NCBI RefSeq assembly: GCF_014642405.1
Contig: NZ_BMIN01000003.1
Coordinates: forward strand, 124,001 to 188,000
DNA from: Pontibacillus salipaludis
Lineage (GTDB): Bacteria > Bacillota > Bacilli > Bacillales > BH030062
Reading direction: 5' to 3'
Length of the DNA: 64,000 bases
Shown: in pieces, positions 1 to 10,750 of the stretch
How positions within the stretch are numbered: the first letter of the stretch is position 1
Layout of the letters: every line of letters begins with the position of its first letter
Translations under genes and position numbers: made by a program
The notes under the pieces: model-generated
Database searches by the model: none
Told to the model about the DNA's origin: nothing
Seen by the model: only the letters and a program-made list of their open reading frames with translations

Positions 1-1207
1 ATACTGCAAACTTCACAACAGCTCCTATCAGGCTGTTCCACATGGCAGCTTTCGCTAAGTCAAGAGCTTGTAGAGCGGCTTGTAATGGTGCCTGGAAGTA
101 GAGCATTAAGAAGAATGGTGCCATTACAAGCAAGAATCTAGACGCATTTCCGTGGCCATACATAAACGTTAAGATGGGGGTAGCAAAAATCGTTAATATA
201 ACGGTCGCAATTGCCCCTGATGCAAAAGATAAACGAATGGCTTGATGAATACGGTAGTGTATTAACGTTTGATCCCCTTTAGCTCCAGCTTCACTGATAT
301 TTGGAACAAGAGCAACGGAAAGAGATTGTGTAATAAATGTTGGAAGCAATAGAAGAGGGAGAGCGTATCCCGTTAGTTCTCCATACTGCTTAGTAGCCAT
401 AGCGGTTTGGATACCTGCAATGGCTAGACTTTGTGCAACTAAAATAGGTTCTAAGAAAAAGGAAATGGACCCTACCATACGACTTCCGGTAGTGGGAAGA
501 GCAATTGACATCAGTTCATTGAATGTTTCTTTACCGTTTTTAATATAAGTCATGAACTTTCTTCTGACTTTCACACGCTTTTTCAATTTAAACATATGAA
601 GCATGTACAACAATGAACAAAACTCTCCTAATACGACTGAAATCATTGCACCTGCTGCAGCATATTCGACTCCGTATGGGGCGAGTGCCTTAGTGAATAA
701 AGCTACAAAACTAATGCGCACAATTTGTTCAATCACCTGTGAGTAAGCTTGAGGCTTCATATTTTGGCGACCTTGGAAATACCCTCGTATCACAGAGGAG
801 ATGGCGACTATAGGAACGATAGGACTAATTGCAAGAAGGGGATATAGGGTCCTTTCATCTGTTAACAAGGTTTGAGATAACAAAGGAGCTAATAGGATCA
901 TTCCTGTTGTAAAGATGATGCTCAATACACCTGTGATGGTGAGTGAGATCACTAGAATTTTTTTTACTTTCTTCAAGTCTCCTATAGCTTCAGCCTCTGC
1001 TACCCGTTTCGATATAGCTACAGGTAATCCGAATTGGGTGAGGGTGATCACTAAGATGAGGGTTGGAATGGCCATCATATAAAGGCCTACACCTTCCTCT
1101 CCCATAATTCGTGCTACGACGATTCGATTGACAAACCCTAGGAAGCGAGTAATCATGCCTGCTGCAATTAAAATCAAAGTACCTTGTAAAAAGGTTTGTT
1201 TGGTCAT
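1..1207 (-). CDS. spoVB: SpoVB-type lipid/polysaccharide flippase, N-terminal part (cut by window edge)
   Basis: About 402 N-terminal codons read on the minus strand, beginning MTKQTFLQGT; the C-terminus lies outside the window. The protein is a chain of hydrophobic segments typical of the MVF/polysaccharide-transport superfamily (MATE-like fold). The early stretch GMITRFLGFVNRI and the phrase GYFQGRQNM fit SpoVB/Wzx-like flippases. SpoVB is needed for spore cortex synthesis in Bacillus and is thought to move a lipid-linked precursor across the membrane. I chose the ATG at 1207 because a purine-rich AAGGTAGG lies about 9 bases upstream; a second ATG at 1211 is in another frame. It is divergent from comN and secDF, as in B. 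subtilis. The family also contains general O-antigen flippases, so the exact paralogue is inferred from context. Confidence 0.88.
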   Translation of the reverse strand, partial: MTKQTFLQGTLILIAAGMITRFLGFVNRIVVARIMGEEGVGLYMMAIPTLILVITLTQFGLPVAISKRVAEAEAIGDLKKVKKILVISLTITGVLSIIFTTGMILLAPLLSQTLLTDERTLYPLLAISPIVPIVAISSVIRGYFQGRQNMKPQAYSQVIEQIVRISFVALFTKALAPYGVEYAAAGAMISVVLGEFCSLLYMLHMFKLKKRVKVRRKFMTYIKNGKETFNELMSIALPTTGSRMVGSISFFLEPILVAQSLAIAGIQTAMATKQYGELTGYALPLLLLPTFITQSLSVALVPNISEAGAKGDQTLIHYRIHQAIRLSFASGAIATVILTIFATPILTFMYGHGNASRFLLVMAPFFLMLYFQAPLQAALQALDLAKAAMWNSLIGAVVKFAV

Positions 1208-1350
1208 TCATTACGACCTACCTTCTCAAAGAATTGAAATTCGTATACAATGAATATATGCAGAAAAGGTGGGCAAGCATGACAAGCATTCGTAATTGAT
1301 TCAAACATTTGCTGTGTGATTTGTAGAGTTGAATGAGAGGGGTATTATAT

Positions 1351-1668
1351 ATGGAAGAAGGAAAGCCTGTATTACAGTGGAAAAAGACGATTTACCCTGT
1401 ATTACAAAGCAAGAAAGAAGAGTTTCATTTGCTTGGTTATAGTAGAGCACATGAGGAAGATATTTGGAAATGCCTCGAGAAGAAAGTTTGGAAGGGTAAT
1501 CCAACGTTACGTTTACATACGGTAGTACAGGATGTGTTTCACTTGAGTGTTGGTACATATATGAGTTACTTAACCATACAAGCCTATCAAAGTGATGATC
1601 TACTTGCTCAGGTAGAAGCTTTAAGGAACCATGATCCAAATAAACAAGAAAATGAAGCGTCGTATTGA
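1351..1668 (+). CDS. comN: ComN-like post-transcriptional regulator
   Basis: Small soluble protein of 105 residues beginning MEEGKPVLQWKK. Length, charge pattern and position between spoVB and secDF match B. subtilis YrzD/ComN, which acts on comE operon expression and associates with the comE mRNA leader. I prefer the ATG at 1351 because GAGAGGGG (1335-1342) sits 8 bases ahead; an ATG at 1333 would fall inside that ribosome site. No catalytic motif is visible. The comE operon that ComN controls in B. subtilis is in the same window (54885-58349). Identification rests on context and family resemblance. Confidence 0.75.
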   Translation: MEEGKPVLQWKKTIYPVLQSKKEEFHLLGYSRAHEEDIWKCLEKKVWKGNPTLRLHTVVQDVFHLSVGTYMSYLTIQAYQSDDLLAQVEALRNHDPNKQENEASY

Positions 1669-1864
1669 CAGTGCTTCCCAAAGATTTCTATAATTACAAT
1701 ATTGGCGTGTGGCATTATAGTCACGATAATCATGTCTTCTATACATACAAAAGGCTCACGTAGTTGTAGGGTGGTAGTATTTGAGACCACTCTTTTATGC
1801 GTAAGGATGTAATACTATTTTATAAAACGGTTGTTGGAGAAGTCAGAAGGAGGCACTCATACTC

Positions 1865-4222
1865 ATGGTAAAACGCGGTCGTATCGTTGCGTTTTTTCTA
1901 CTCCTGCTTATCTTTGCAGGTACGATAGGGACAACGATACAAGGAATTACAAAGGATATTCGCCTTGGCCTTGATCTGCAGGGTGGATTTGAAATTTTGT
2001 ACCAGGTTACACCAATCGATGAAGATCAAGAGATTGACAGGGATGCTTTAGAAGCAACTGTTGAAACGATTTATAGACGTGTAGATTCACTAGGTATTAG
2101 TGAAACAAGCGTCAATATTGAAGGAGAGGACCGCATCCGGGTTCAGCTTGCTGGTATTGAAGACCAGAACAAAGCGAGGGAGCTTATTGGTACCTCGGCT
2201 CGTCTGTCATTTAGAACCGTTGATGATGATGAAATACGCATAAATGATGAATCTCTCTCACTGGAAATGGATGAAATTGACGATAATAATGAGCCAGACA
2301 CAGAAACAGGAGAAATCTTCAACGGATCAAATCTTGTGGAAGGCAGTGCCCAACAAGAATTTCATCCTGATACGAAAGCTCCAATTGTTACGTTAAAAGT
2401 AAAAGATGCGAAAGAGTTCCAAAGTGTAACCAAAAAAGTTTCTCAATTAGGTAATGATCCATCAACACCTTACAATGAGAATTCTATGGTCATCTGGATG
2501 GACTTTGGGGAAGAAGATTCCTTCATAGCTGATTTTAACAATCCAGAAGAGCAAGGGTATATATCAGCTCCACGCGTAAGTGAACCATTACTTACAAAAG
2601 AAGTAATGATTACAGGTGACTTTACGGTAGATAGCGCTCAAGAGCTTGCCAACATTTTAAATGCTGGTTCATTGCCAGTTGATATGAAAGAGCTTTACTC
2701 TACGTCAGTAGGAGCGCAGTTTGGTGAACAAGCATTAAACAAAACGATCTTAGCTGGTGCTATAGGGATCGCTTTGATCTTTGTATATATGATGTTCTAC
2801 TACCGCCTTCCTGGTGTAGTGGCCGTCATTACTCTTTCAACCTACATCTTCTTAATTCTACTTGTCTTTGAATTAATGAACGGAGTCCTGACATTACCAG
2901 GGATTGCCGCGCTTGTGCTCGGTGTTGGTATGGCTGTAGACGCCAATATCATCACGTACGAACGCATCAAAGAGGAGATGAAAGCAGGGAAGTCGACCTT
3001 ATCTGCCTTTAAAGCGGGTAATAGTCGATCTTTAGCAACCATTCTTGATGCGAATATCACAACAATTTTGGCTGCCATTGTCCTATTTATCTTTGGTACG
3101 AGCTCTGTAAAAGGGTTTGCGACCATGTTGATTATCAGTATACTGGTTAGTTTCTTAACGGCTGTTTATGGATCTCGCTTAATGCTTGGTCTACTAGTGA
3201 AGAGCCGTGCATTAAACAAAAAGCCAGGATTCTTTGGTATTAAACCAAGTCAGGTGAAAGACATTGAAAAAGGGGAAGAAGTCGAAGCGAAAGTCTTCGG
3301 TCGTTCTTTTGACTTTGTTAAACACCGTAAGAAGTTCTTTGGAATCTCCATTGCCCTCATCCTTTCTGGTGCTATTGCCCTTGGTGCGATGGGACTGAAC
3401 TTAGGCATTGACTTTACAAGTGGTTCTCGTGTTCAAGTACTAGCGGATGAGCCGATTACAGAAGAAACATTAAAAGAAGAATTTGATGAAATTGGATATA
3501 CACCGAAGAAAGTCGTAATCTCAGGTGACGATGACGAAGTTGGTGTAGCCCGTTTTACTAGCGTCCTATCTAAATCTGAAATTGCAGACATTAAAGGTCA
3601 CTTCAATGAACTTTACGGAAGCAATCCAAGTGTGAGCACTGTATCATCCATTGTGGGTGAAGAACTTGTGAAGAATGCGGTCTACGCTGTTGCGATTGCA
3701 TCAATTGGGATTATCATTTATGTGACGATTCGATTCGAAATTTATTTCGCATTAACAGCTATTGTGGCCTTACTCCATGATGCGTTCTTTATCATTGCGC
3801 TGTTTAGCTTAACGCAGCTTGAATTTGATATTACGATTATTGCAGCTATTCTTACGATTGTGGGTTATTCCGTAAACGATACTATCGTTACGTTTGACCG
3901 TATCCGTGAGAATCTGAAGCTGAAGAAGAAAGTGAAAACATTCTCTGAACTAGCAGAAGTCGTGAATAAGAGTTTAATGGAAACATTGGCTCGTAGTCTT
4001 AACACCGTCCTAACGGTTGTATTTGCTGCCTTAATGCTTCTACTATTCGGAGCAACAGCCATCACAAACTTCTCATTTGGTCTAGTAGTCGGCCTTATTG
4101 CAGGTACGTACTCATCCCTATTCATCGCAGCTCAGCTGTGGTTAGTATGGAGAGGGAGTATGCTTAAGCGTAAACCGATTGAGTACAAAGAGAAGAAACA
4201 AAACAGCGGACCACAAGTATAA
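1865..4222 (+). CDS. secDF: Fused protein translocase subunit SecDF
   Basis: A 785-residue membrane protein joining SecD and SecF, as is usual in Bacillus. SecDF uses the proton gradient to help complete export through SecYEG. The N-terminal membrane segment (about residues 8-26) is followed by the SecD signature RLGLDLQGG (33-41), a large external domain, and a membrane block with GVGMAVDANIITYERIKEE. The SecF half begins near residue 484, with LGIDFTSGS near 510-518 and the block GYSVNDTIVTFDRIREN. A strong ribosome site (AGAAGGAGG) lies upstream of the ATG. A stem-loop plus U-run follows the stop codon. Length and domain order are normal; no truncation is visible. Confidence 0.97.
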   Translation: MVKRGRIVAFFLLLLIFAGTIGTTIQGITKDIRLGLDLQGGFEILYQVTPIDEDQEIDRDALEATVETIYRRVDSLGISETSVNIEGEDRIRVQLAGIEDQNKARELIGTSARLSFRTVDDDEIRINDESLSLEMDEIDDNNEPDTETGEIFNGSNLVEGSAQQEFHPDTKAPIVTLKVKDAKEFQSVTKKVSQLGNDPSTPYNENSMVIWMDFGEEDSFIADFNNPEEQGYISAPRVSEPLLTKEVMITGDFTVDSAQELANILNAGSLPVDMKELYSTSVGAQFGEQALNKTILAGAIGIALIFVYMMFYYRLPGVVAVITLSTYIFLILLVFELMNGVLTLPGIAALVLGVGMAVDANIITYERIKEEMKAGKSTLSAFKAGNSRSLATILDANITTILAAIVLFIFGTSSVKGFATMLIISILVSFLTAVYGSRLMLGLLVKSRALNKKPGFFGIKPSQVKDIEKGEEVEAKVFGRSFDFVKHRKKFFGISIALILSGAIALGAMGLNLGIDFTSGSRVQVLADEPITEETLKEEFDEIGYTPKKVVISGDDDEVGVARFTSVLSKSEIADIKGHFNELYGSNPSVSTVSSIVGEELVKNAVYAVAIASIGIIIYVTIRFEIYFALTAIVALLHDAFFIIALFSLTQLEFDITIIAAILTIVGYSVNDTIVTFDRIRENLKLKKKVKTFSELAEVVNKSLMETLARSLNTVLTVVFAALMLLLFGATAITNFSFGLVVGLIAGTYSSLFIAAQLWLVWRGSMLKRKPIEYKEKKQNSGPQV

Positions 4223-4226
4223 GTGT

Positions 4227-4256
4227 AAGAGCTCTCCCATTCGGAGAGCTCTTTTT
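4227..4256 (+). terminator. Intrinsic terminator after secDF
   Basis: AAGAGCTCTCC and GGAGAGCTCTT form an 11-bp stem around a 5-base loop, followed by TTTT. It begins a few bases past the secDF stop codon. Confidence 0.92.
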
Positions 4257-4317
4257 CTACTTTTATGGGGATTTATGTGTTTTGGTATATTCTACATTGA
4301 GACTCTATGCTAAAAAG

Positions 4318-4431
4318 GTCCGTTCCTTGAAGTAGTGGTTGGGGATGCTCCCTTAGAACGCGCTTTTCTTTAACCCCTCACGAGACAAGGTATCCGAGGT
4401 TGTGAGCTAAGCAATCTCCCTACCATGACGC
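4318..4431 (-). repeat. Degenerate remnant of a reverse-oriented palindromic element
   Basis: The stretch starts with GGTCCGTT and carries GAACGCGCTTTTC, resembling the left half of the reverse-oriented elements at 33293 and 37175 (GGACCGTTA ... GAACGACTCGCTTTTC). The rest no longer aligns clearly. It precedes the complete forward element at 4432, as remnants or full reverse copies do at other loci. No gene is visible between 4223 and 4710. The assignment is a judgement by eye. Confidence 0.4.
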
Positions 4432-4609
4432 GTTTCCGTTCATCTCATTATAGGAAAGGAGGGCCTGGAAACTGCGAGACTCCCGTGGGCAGAAGAGCCT
4501 AGGTGAGACCCCGGAAGCCGGCGTGCCGGCTGAGGAGGCTCACCAGCTCCCCACAGGAAAGCGAGTGGTTTCCAGGCCCTCCTTACTCCTAGCCAAAGGT
4601 AACGGAAAC
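4432..4609 (+). repeat. Palindromic intergenic element, copy 1 (forward)
   Basis: Terminal inverted repeat GTTTCCGTT (4432-4440) / AACGGAAAC (4601-4609). Outer arm AAGGAGGGCCTGGAAAC (4456-4472) pairs with GTTTCCAGGCCCTCCTT (4568-4584). Inside are the pairs GTGGG/CCCAC and GGTGAG/CTCACC, and an apical GCCGGC-GT-GCCGGC hairpin. The core TGCGAGACTCCC is shared with the other copies. No reading frame is conserved among copies, so it is more likely a structured or mobile noncoding repeat than a gene. Confidence 0.9.
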
Positions 4610-4710
4610 AGCTTATATCTACGATAAGTTTTCAAGACAGCTCCACTTGGGAATAGAAGAAGAAAGGAAGAGTAAAATAATTGAAGGTTATGAGAAAGGA
4701 GATGGGCTCT

Positions 4711-5034
4711 TTGAAGGGGCAGAAGAATTTTATATTAGCGTTAGTATTTGCTCTTATTGTAGCTATTTTCGCGGTGTTTAATGTCGACGCTGTAGAAGTG
4801 AATTACTTATTCGGAACAGGTCAGGCTCCGTTGATTCTTATTATTTTAGGCTCAGTATTAATGGGCGGTTTGATTGCAGGGATTTTTGGAACCGTTCGTA
4901 ATTATCAGCTTCAACGGGATAATCGTGCTCTAAAAGAAAAACTGAGACAATTAGGAGAGGACCCTGAGCGTGTGACTGCACGTAAGGCAGAAGAAGATAA
5001 GAATCAGCCAATCGAAGAAGAACGTGCTAAATAG
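4711..5034 (+). CDS. LapA-domain (DUF1049) small membrane protein
   Basis: A 107-residue protein with two hydrophobic segments (about residues 5-24 and 40-62) and a charged C-terminal tail that could form a coiled coil. This is the layout of the LapA/DUF1049 family and of B. subtilis YrvD, found at the same place before recJ. In Gram-negatives LapA is tied to envelope assembly; the role in Bacillus is unknown. I prefer the TTG at 4711 because AAAGGAG (4695-4701) is spaced 9 bases before it and the protein then begins like YrvD (MKGQKNF...). A TTG at 4681 is possible. A strong terminator follows. Confidence 0.82.
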   Translation: MKGQKNFILALVFALIVAIFAVFNVDAVEVNYLFGTGQAPLILIILGSVLMGGLIAGIFGTVRNYQLQRDNRALKEKLRQLGEDPERVTARKAEEDKNQPIEEERAK

Positions 5035-5050
5035 CTGAACAATGTACTGG

Positions 5051-5085
5051 CAGGATGAAATCATATGATTTCATCCTGATTTTTT
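5051..5085 (+). terminator. Intrinsic terminator after lapA-like gene
   Basis: The perfect 28-base palindrome starting CAGGATGAAATCAT (5051-5078) is followed by ATTTTTT. Confidence 0.93.
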
Positions 5086-5119
5086 GTGATAAAGTCCAAT
5101 AGGAATTTAGGTTGGGGGT

Positions 5120-5395
5120 GTGATTTTGAGTCTTATCCTTAAGCTGGTCCATTTGGCCAGGTAGGGATGTAAGGCGTCCGGGGAATAAGGAGTAGGCTTG
5201 TTCTGGCGTGGAGGACCTAGCGCGATAAGCGAGCTTTTTTACAAAGGCTAATCGCCTTTTCCGAAAAGCTGGCTTATCAGCCCCTCACACGATGTGGGGG
5301 CGTTCGATGTTGGCTATTGATGTGACGATCCTAGTCGAACTTCCTTTTATCCCTAAGTACCACGCCTGCACTTTTCATGACTACCTTTTCCACCT
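5120..5395. repeat. Second intergenic repeat family, copy B1
   Basis: This gene-free stretch between lapA and recJ contains a long hairpin (5224-5278) whose ends are GATAAGC and GCTTATC. Further in, AGCTTTTT pairs with GAAAAGCT and AAAGGC with GCCTTT. It is followed by TGTGGGGGCGTTCGATG (about 5294-5310) and by GTCGAACTTCC and CACGCCTGCACTTTTC. Close matches to the latter parts occur at 63836-64000. Similar sequences are, from memory, common between genes in Bacillaceae, but I cannot name the family. No reading frame is supported. Confidence 0.7.
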
Positions 5396-5404
5396 GAAAT
5401 TCAT

Positions 5405-5433
5405 TTGCTCCCCTTACCTCGCTCTTGTATAAT
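5405..5433 (+). promoter_or_regulatory. Sigma-A promoter for recJ
   Basis: TTGCTC (5405-5410), a 17-base spacer, and TATAAT (5428-5433). Transcription would start near 5440, a few bases before AGGGGTGA and the ATG at 5455, which rules out the longer upstream reading of recJ. Confidence 0.8.
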
Positions 5434-5454
5434 GGGTCTGTTAGGGGTGAATCT

Positions 5455-7806
5455 ATGTTACGGAGTAAAGCAAAATGGAATTTAACCCAAGAAGAGGAGC
5501 CAACTCTTCCTATTGATCCATCATTATCTTTGACTTCTTTAACACAAGAATTGTTAAAGAAAAGAGGGATTGAAACGAAAGAAGCGGCAAAGCTATTTTT
5601 ATCTCCTCAACTGGAACAATTACATGATCCAATGTTAATGAATGATATGAACAAAGCTGTTGATCGTGTAAAGAGAGCGATTGAACAGGAAGAATATATA
5701 TGGGTGTTTGGTGATTATGATGCGGATGGGGTCAGCTCAACGGCATTAATGGTCGAAGTCCTTCGTGAAATGGGGGCTTATGTAGACTATTACATTCCGA
5801 ACCGGTTCACAGAAGGTTACGGTCCTAATGAAGAAGCATTCCGAAATGCACATGCAGAAGGTATAACGTTAATTATCACTGTTGATACAGGGATAGCGGC
5901 CAATCATGAAGCGACTGTAGCGAAAGAGTTAGGTATAGACTTAATCATTACGGATCACCATGAGGCGCAAACAGAACTACCAGATGCATTTGCAATCGTA
6001 CATCCAAAGTTATCTGGCACGTACCCATTTCAAGAACTAGCAGGTGTAGGTGTAGCGTTTAAATTTGCACATGCCTTACTAGGAGATTTTCCGAAACACT
6101 TATTAGATTTGGTCGTTATTGGTACAATAGCGGACCTAGTCCCGTTGCATGATGAAAACCGTATATTAGCCGCACATGGCCTTAAAGCTATTTCAAGGTC
6201 TATTCGACCTGGTGTACAAGCTTTAAAGAAAGTATGTAGCATAGAAGGTGACATCACAGAAGAAGACATTGGTTTTGCTATAGGGCCTCGTATTAACGCT
6301 GTAGGTCGATTGCAAGATGCATTTCCTGCTGTTGATTTATTATTAACGGAGAGTGATTCAGAAGCAGAGGCGTTAGCTAATCAAATTCACGCACTTAATC
6401 AGGAACGACAGAAGATTGTTGCTGAGATTGCGGAAGAAGCTGAGACAATGCTTGATGCTCAAGCAGATGAACTTCCTTCTGTCATTGTTGTGGCTAAAGA
6501 AGGATGGAATCAGGGCGTTCTTGGAATTGTAGCTTCTCGTCTTGTGAATAAGTATGATCGACCTACGATTGTTTTAACGATCGATTCTGATGCTCAAACA
6601 GCTAAAGGGTCTGCTAGGAGCATTGATGCTTTTGATATGTTTACAAATTGTATGGAAGTTCGTGATCAGTTCACTCATTTTGGTGGTCACGCTCAAGCAG
6701 CTGGAATGACCTTACCGCTCGAGAATGTAGCAACTCTTCGAGAATCGTTAAATCGTCTGGCAGAACAAAAGCTAGCACCTGAAGACTTTAAGCAACTCTT
6801 AACGATTGATCGAACAGTAAAACTAGAAGATATAACGATTTCAACAATTGAAGAGATATCGAAGCTAGCACCGTTTGGAATGGGGAATCCTAAGCCGCTT
6901 TTCCGTATAGAAGAAGCAATCCCTGCTGAACTAAGGCAAATCGGGAGTAAATTAAACCATTTAAAGATGCGTTTTAAAGCAAATGGAGCAGATATTGATA
7001 CCATAGGCTTTGGAATGGGAGACTTATATCCCCGTATCGCTCCTCAATCGCCAGTATCGATCGTAGGTGAACTTTCTGTCAATGAATGGAACGGTAAGCG
7101 TAAACCTCAAGTTATGATGAAAGACCTTCGCGTTGATAACTGGCAGCTTTTTGACCTAAGAGGAAATCGTCACCTTGAAAAAGCCATGCCGAAGTTGCCA
7201 TTTGATCATACGGTTGCCATATTCTTTGGAGAGGCAACTGAAAACATGGCGTGGGTTTTTGATTATTATCCGGTGATAGAGTTAAACCATGACCCTGAAC
7301 TCATTGATGACCTGCCACTAGATGAAGTTGAACATTTAGTTCTAATGGATTTGCCACTATCTATGGAACAAATTAGTGCCGTCACTCAAAAAATGACACC
7401 TCACAATATCTATGCGTGTTACCGGACAGATGATGCGGCCTTTTTAAAAACCTTACCGACTCGTGATCATTTCAAATGGTTCTATGGCATGTTGATGAAA
7501 CGGAAGAAATTCCACCTAGAAACAGAAGGACCAAAACTAGCAGATTATAAAGGTTGGTCAAAAGATTCGGTTGAATTTATATCACACGTGTTTTTTGAGC
7601 TAGAATTTGTTAGAATAGATAATGGACTTTTAACGCTGAATCCGAATCCTTCTAAGAAAGATTTGACTGAATCAGCTCTATATCAACAAAAACACGAACA
7701 ATTAAAAGTGGAACAAACGTTATATTTCTCATCCTATCCTCAATTAAAAGCTTGGTTTACCGAGCAAATGGATCGAGTTTCGGACGTTAAGGAGGAAATT
7801 AGTTAA
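5455..7806 (+). CDS. recJ: Single-stranded-DNA-specific exonuclease RecJ
   Basis: A 783-residue DHH-family 5'-3' exonuclease used in recombination and repair. Visible motifs are [11 protein letters not shown] (near residue 84), VDTGI, the DHH motif TDHHEA (near 165), and the DHHA1 motif [10 protein letters not shown] (near 409). An OB-like segment and a Firmicutes-type C-terminal extension follow. The ATG at 5455 is preferred because the promoter -10 box at 5428-5433 and AGGGGTGA (5444-5450) lie directly upstream and the protein then begins MLRSKAKW like B. subtilis RecJ. The stop codon overlaps the apt start (TAATG), so the two are translationally coupled. Confidence 0.97.
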   Translation: MLRSKAKWNLTQEEEPTLPIDPSLSLTSLTQELLKKRGIETKEAAKLFLSPQLEQLHDPMLMNDMNKAVDRVKRAIEQEEYIWVFGDYDADGVSSTALMVEVLREMGAYVDYYIPNRFTEGYGPNEEAFRNAHAEGITLIITVDTGIAANHEATVAKELGIDLIITDHHEAQTELPDAFAIVHPKLSGTYPFQELAGVGVAFKFAHALLGDFPKHLLDLVVIGTIADLVPLHDENRILAAHGLKAISRSIRPGVQALKKVCSIEGDITEEDIGFAIGPRINAVGRLQDAFPAVDLLLTESDSEAEALANQIHALNQERQKIVAEIAEEAETMLDAQADELPSVIVVAKEGWNQGVLGIVASRLVNKYDRPTIVLTIDSDAQTAKGSARSIDAFDMFTNCMEVRDQFTHFGGHAQAAGMTLPLENVATLRESLNRLAEQKLAPEDFKQLLTIDRTVKLEDITISTIEEISKLAPFGMGNPKPLFRIEEAIPAELRQIGSKLNHLKMRFKANGADIDTIGFGMGDLYPRIAPQSPVSIVGELSVNEWNGKRKPQVMMKDLRVDNWQLFDLRGNRHLEKAMPKLPFDHTVAIFFGEATENMAWVFDYYPVIELNHDPELIDDLPLDEVEHLVLMDLPLSMEQISAVTQKMTPHNIYACYRTDDAAFLKTLPTRDHFKWFYGMLMKRKKFHLETEGPKLADYKGWSKDSVEFISHVFFELEFVRIDNGLLTLNPNPSKKDLTESALYQQKHEQLKVEQTLYFSSYPQLKAWFTEQMDRVSDVKEEIS

Positions 7807-8318
7807 TGGATTTAAAACAATATATTACGGTTGTGGAAGACTGGCCGACAGAGGGCATTAAATTTAAAGATATCACAACTTTGATGGATAACGGACCTGC
7901 ATTTAAATCAGCAATTGACGAAATTGTAGAATATGCAAATACAAGAGAAATCGATATTATTGTTGGACCTGAAGCACGTGGTTTCATTATTGGTTGCCCA
8001 GTTTCATACGCAATGGAAGTAGGATTTGCTCCTGTGCGTAAAGAAGGTAAGCTTCCTCGTGAAACGATTAAAGTTGACTACGGTTTGGAATATGGCAAAG
8101 ATGTATTAACGATTCATAAGGATGCCATTAAACCTGGTCAACGCGTTTTAATCACAGATGACCTTCTTGCAACAGGCGGTACGATTGAGGCTACAATCAA
8201 CTTGGTTGAACAACTAGGCGGAATTGTAGTAGGTTGTGCTTTCCTTGTAGAATTAACCTATTTAGATGGCCGTGAGAAACTAGACGGTTATGATGTTCTA
8301 ACATTAATGCAATACTAA
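7806..8318 (+). CDS. apt: Adenine phosphoribosyltransferase
   Basis: A 170-residue type I phosphoribosyltransferase that converts adenine and PRPP to AMP in purine salvage. The PRPP-binding motif [13 protein letters not shown] is present, and VGPEARGFI is the conserved active-site strand. Length is the family norm. Its ATG overlaps the recJ stop codon by one base. A hairpin terminator follows. The recJ-apt-relA order is conserved in Bacillus and groups nucleotide salvage with the stringent response. Confidence 0.98.
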   Translation: MDLKQYITVVEDWPTEGIKFKDITTLMDNGPAFKSAIDEIVEYANTREIDIIVGPEARGFIIGCPVSYAMEVGFAPVRKEGKLPRETIKVDYGLEYGKDVLTIHKDAIKPGQRVLITDDLLATGGTIEATINLVEQLGGIVVGCAFLVELTYLDGREKLDGYDVLTLMQY

Positions 8319-8325
8319 AAGGAAG

Positions 8326-8358
8326 AAAGAGTGCTCTCAAAGTTATGGGAGTACTCTT
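8326..8358 (+). terminator. Intrinsic terminator after apt
   Basis: AGAGTGCTCTC and GGGAGTACTCTTTT form an imperfect stem with a U-rich end, between apt and relA. Confidence 0.75.
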
Positions 8359-8528
8359 TTATCATACGAACGTAATAACGATTGAAACACGTCCAATAGG
8401 TAAGAGTAGAGGTTTTCGACATAAATTGAGTCTTTCCTCTTTACATTATCATTAGAATTTTCGATAATTAAACACATATATATGCTACGTCTATACCTAT
8501 GACGAATTTCTAATAATCAGGTGATAGG

Positions 8529-10739
8529 ATGTCTAAAGATAAAATTTTGACAGCTGATGAAGTGGTAGAACAAGCGAGCCAGTATTTGTCTGAAGAAGAT
8601 ACAGGTTTTGTTCGACGTGCCTATGAATTTGCTCAAGAGGCGCATAAGGAACAGTACCGTAAATCTGGTGAGCCGTATATTATTCATCCTGTCCAAGTGG
8701 CGAGTATCCTCGTTGAACTAGAAATGGATCCTGTAACGATTGCTGGTGGCTTCTTGCATGACGTTGTGGAAGATACAAACGTTACCGTAGAAGAGCTAAA
8801 GAATCAGTTTAACGAAGAAGTGGCAATGCTCGTTGATGGTGTGTCAAAGTTAGGGAAAATTAAATATAAGTCAAAAGAAGCTCAACAAGCAGAGAATCAT
8901 CGTAAAATGTTTGTCGCTATGGCGAAGGATATTCGTGTAATTCTTATTAAATTAGCAGACCGCTTGCACAACATGAGAACCCTAAAGCATTTACCTCCTG
9001 AGAAGCAGCGCAGAATTTCTAACGAGACGCTCGAGATTTTTGCACCGTTAGCTCATCGTTTAGGTATATCTACAATTAAATGGGAATTAGAGGATACGGC
9101 ACTTCGTTACTTAAACCCTCAACAGTACTATCGCATTGTTCACCTTATGAAACAAAAGCGTAATGAAAGAGAGTACTATATTGGGGAAGTTATGGACGAG
9201 ATTAATAACCAACTTGATGAGGTGGATATTACAGCGGAGATCTCCGGACGTCCAAAACACTTGTATAGCATTTACCGAAAAATGGTGCTGCAAAACAAAC
9301 AGTTCAACGAAATTTATGACCTTCTGGCTGTTCGTGTATTAGTGAACAGCATTAAAGATTGCTATGCAGTACTTGGAATTATTCATACGTGCTGGAAGCC
9401 AATGCCTGGAAGGTTCAAAGATTATATTGCGATGCCGAAGCCTAACCTGTACCAATCCCTTCACACAACGGTTATAGGACCTAAGGGTGATCCTTTAGAG
9501 GTTCAAATTCGGACACATGAAATGCATGACATTGCTGAATACGGAATCGCGGCCCACTGGGCTTATAAAGAAGGGTTAAATGTAGAGTCAAATACGCAAT
9601 CCTTTGATGAACGTTTAACATGGTTTAGAGAAATCTTGGAGTGGCAGAACGAAACCCATGATGCTGAAGAATTCATGGAGTCCCTTAAAGTAGACCTATT
9701 CTCTGACATGGTGTACGTCTTTACTCCAAAGGGAGATGTAATAGAGCTTCCTTCTGGTTCTGTTCCAATCGATTTTTCCTATAAAATTCATACAGAAGTT
9801 GGGAACCAAACGATTGGAGCTAAGGTAAACGGTAAGATGGAACCTCTGGATTATAAATTAAAGACAGGGGACATTGTTGAAGTCATGACGTCGAAGCATT
9901 CTTACGGTCCATCAAAGGACTGGATTAAGATTAGTCAGACGTCACAGGCTAAGAACAAGATAAAGCAATTCTTCAAGAAGCAACGTCGTGATGAAAACAT
10001 CGCTAAAGGTAAAGAGCTTGTCGAGAAAGAAATCCGGTCGATGGACCTTGAGCCGAAAGAAGTGCTAACTGCTGATAATTTGGATCGGGTTGCAGAGAAG
10101 TTTAACTTCACAAACGATGATGATATGTATGCTGCTGTTGGGTACCAGGGAATAACTGCTGCTCAGATTGCAACTCGTCTAACGGAGAAAATTCGTCGTA
10201 AGCAGAATAAAGAAAAAGACCTTGAAGAAACGCTTGAAGGTGTTCAAAACGATATTAAACGTCCGTCACACTCCAATAAAAAGAAGAAGGATTCAGGCGT
10301 CCGAGTTAAAGGTGTAGATAATTTACTCGTAAGACTTTCTCGCTGTTGCAATCCTGTACCTGGTGATGACATTGTAGGTTATATCACTAAAGGGCGCGGC
10401 GTTTCTGTCCATCGTTCTGATTGTCCAAATGTCAAAACGGATGATGTCAGAAACAGACTTCTACCAGTGGAATGGGAGAATACTGGAGAAGATAGTAAGC
10501 AGTACAGCCTTGATTTAGAGATTTCAGGATATGATCGAAGAGGACTCTTAAATGAGGTTCTTCAGGCTGTTAATGAAACCAAAACGAATATTACGGCTGT
10601 AACAGGAAGATCAGATCGTAATAAAATGGCAACGATTCACATGACCATAATGATTCAAAACATTAGTCATTTACGAAAAGTTGTTGATCGAATTAAACAG
10701 ATTCCAGATGTATACACAGTTCGTCGTGTACTGCAGTAA
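8529..10739 (+). CDS. relA: Bifunctional (p)ppGpp synthetase/hydrolase Rel
   Basis: A 736-residue long RSH enzyme that makes and degrades (p)ppGpp in the stringent response. The HD hydrolase domain is intact, with HDVVEDT near residue 76. The synthetase domain has [12 protein letters not shown] near 241 and YQSLHTT further on. A TGS domain (about 395-455) is followed by a zinc-finger-like region with [12 protein letters not shown] and a C-terminal ACT domain (about 660-736). Intact HD and synthetase motifs suggest both activities. It is followed within 11 bases by dtd, suggesting cotranscription. Confidence 0.97.
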   Translation: MSKDKILTADEVVEQASQYLSEEDTGFVRRAYEFAQEAHKEQYRKSGEPYIIHPVQVASILVELEMDPVTIAGGFLHDVVEDTNVTVEELKNQFNEEVAMLVDGVSKLGKIKYKSKEAQQAENHRKMFVAMAKDIRVILIKLADRLHNMRTLKHLPPEKQRRISNETLEIFAPLAHRLGISTIKWELEDTALRYLNPQQYYRIVHLMKQKRNEREYYIGEVMDEINNQLDEVDITAEISGRPKHLYSIYRKMVLQNKQFNEIYDLLAVRVLVNSIKDCYAVLGIIHTCWKPMPGRFKDYIAMPKPNLYQSLHTTVIGPKGDPLEVQIRTHEMHDIAEYGIAAHWAYKEGLNVESNTQSFDERLTWFREILEWQNETHDAEEFMESLKVDLFSDMVYVFTPKGDVIELPSGSVPIDFSYKIHTEVGNQTIGAKVNGKMEPLDYKLKTGDIVEVMTSKHSYGPSKDWIKISQTSQAKNKIKQFFKKQRRDENIAKGKELVEKEIRSMDLEPKEVLTADNLDRVAEKFNFTNDDDMYAAVGYQGITAAQIATRLTEKIRRKQNKEKDLEETLEGVQNDIKRPSHSNKKKKDSGVRVKGVDNLLVRLSRCCNPVPGDDIVGYITKGRGVSVHRSDCPNVKTDDVRNRLLPVEWENTGEDSKQYSLDLEISGYDRRGLLNEVLQAVNETKTNITAVTGRSDRNKMATIHMTIMIQNISHLRKVVDRIKQIPDVYTVRRVLQ

Positions 10740-10750
10740 GGAGAGTTCGT

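Noticed and set aside
5224-5278. Long hairpin as a transcription terminator
   Set aside because: No T-run follows the 3' arm and a proper terminator already lies at 5051-5085; it belongs to the repeat.
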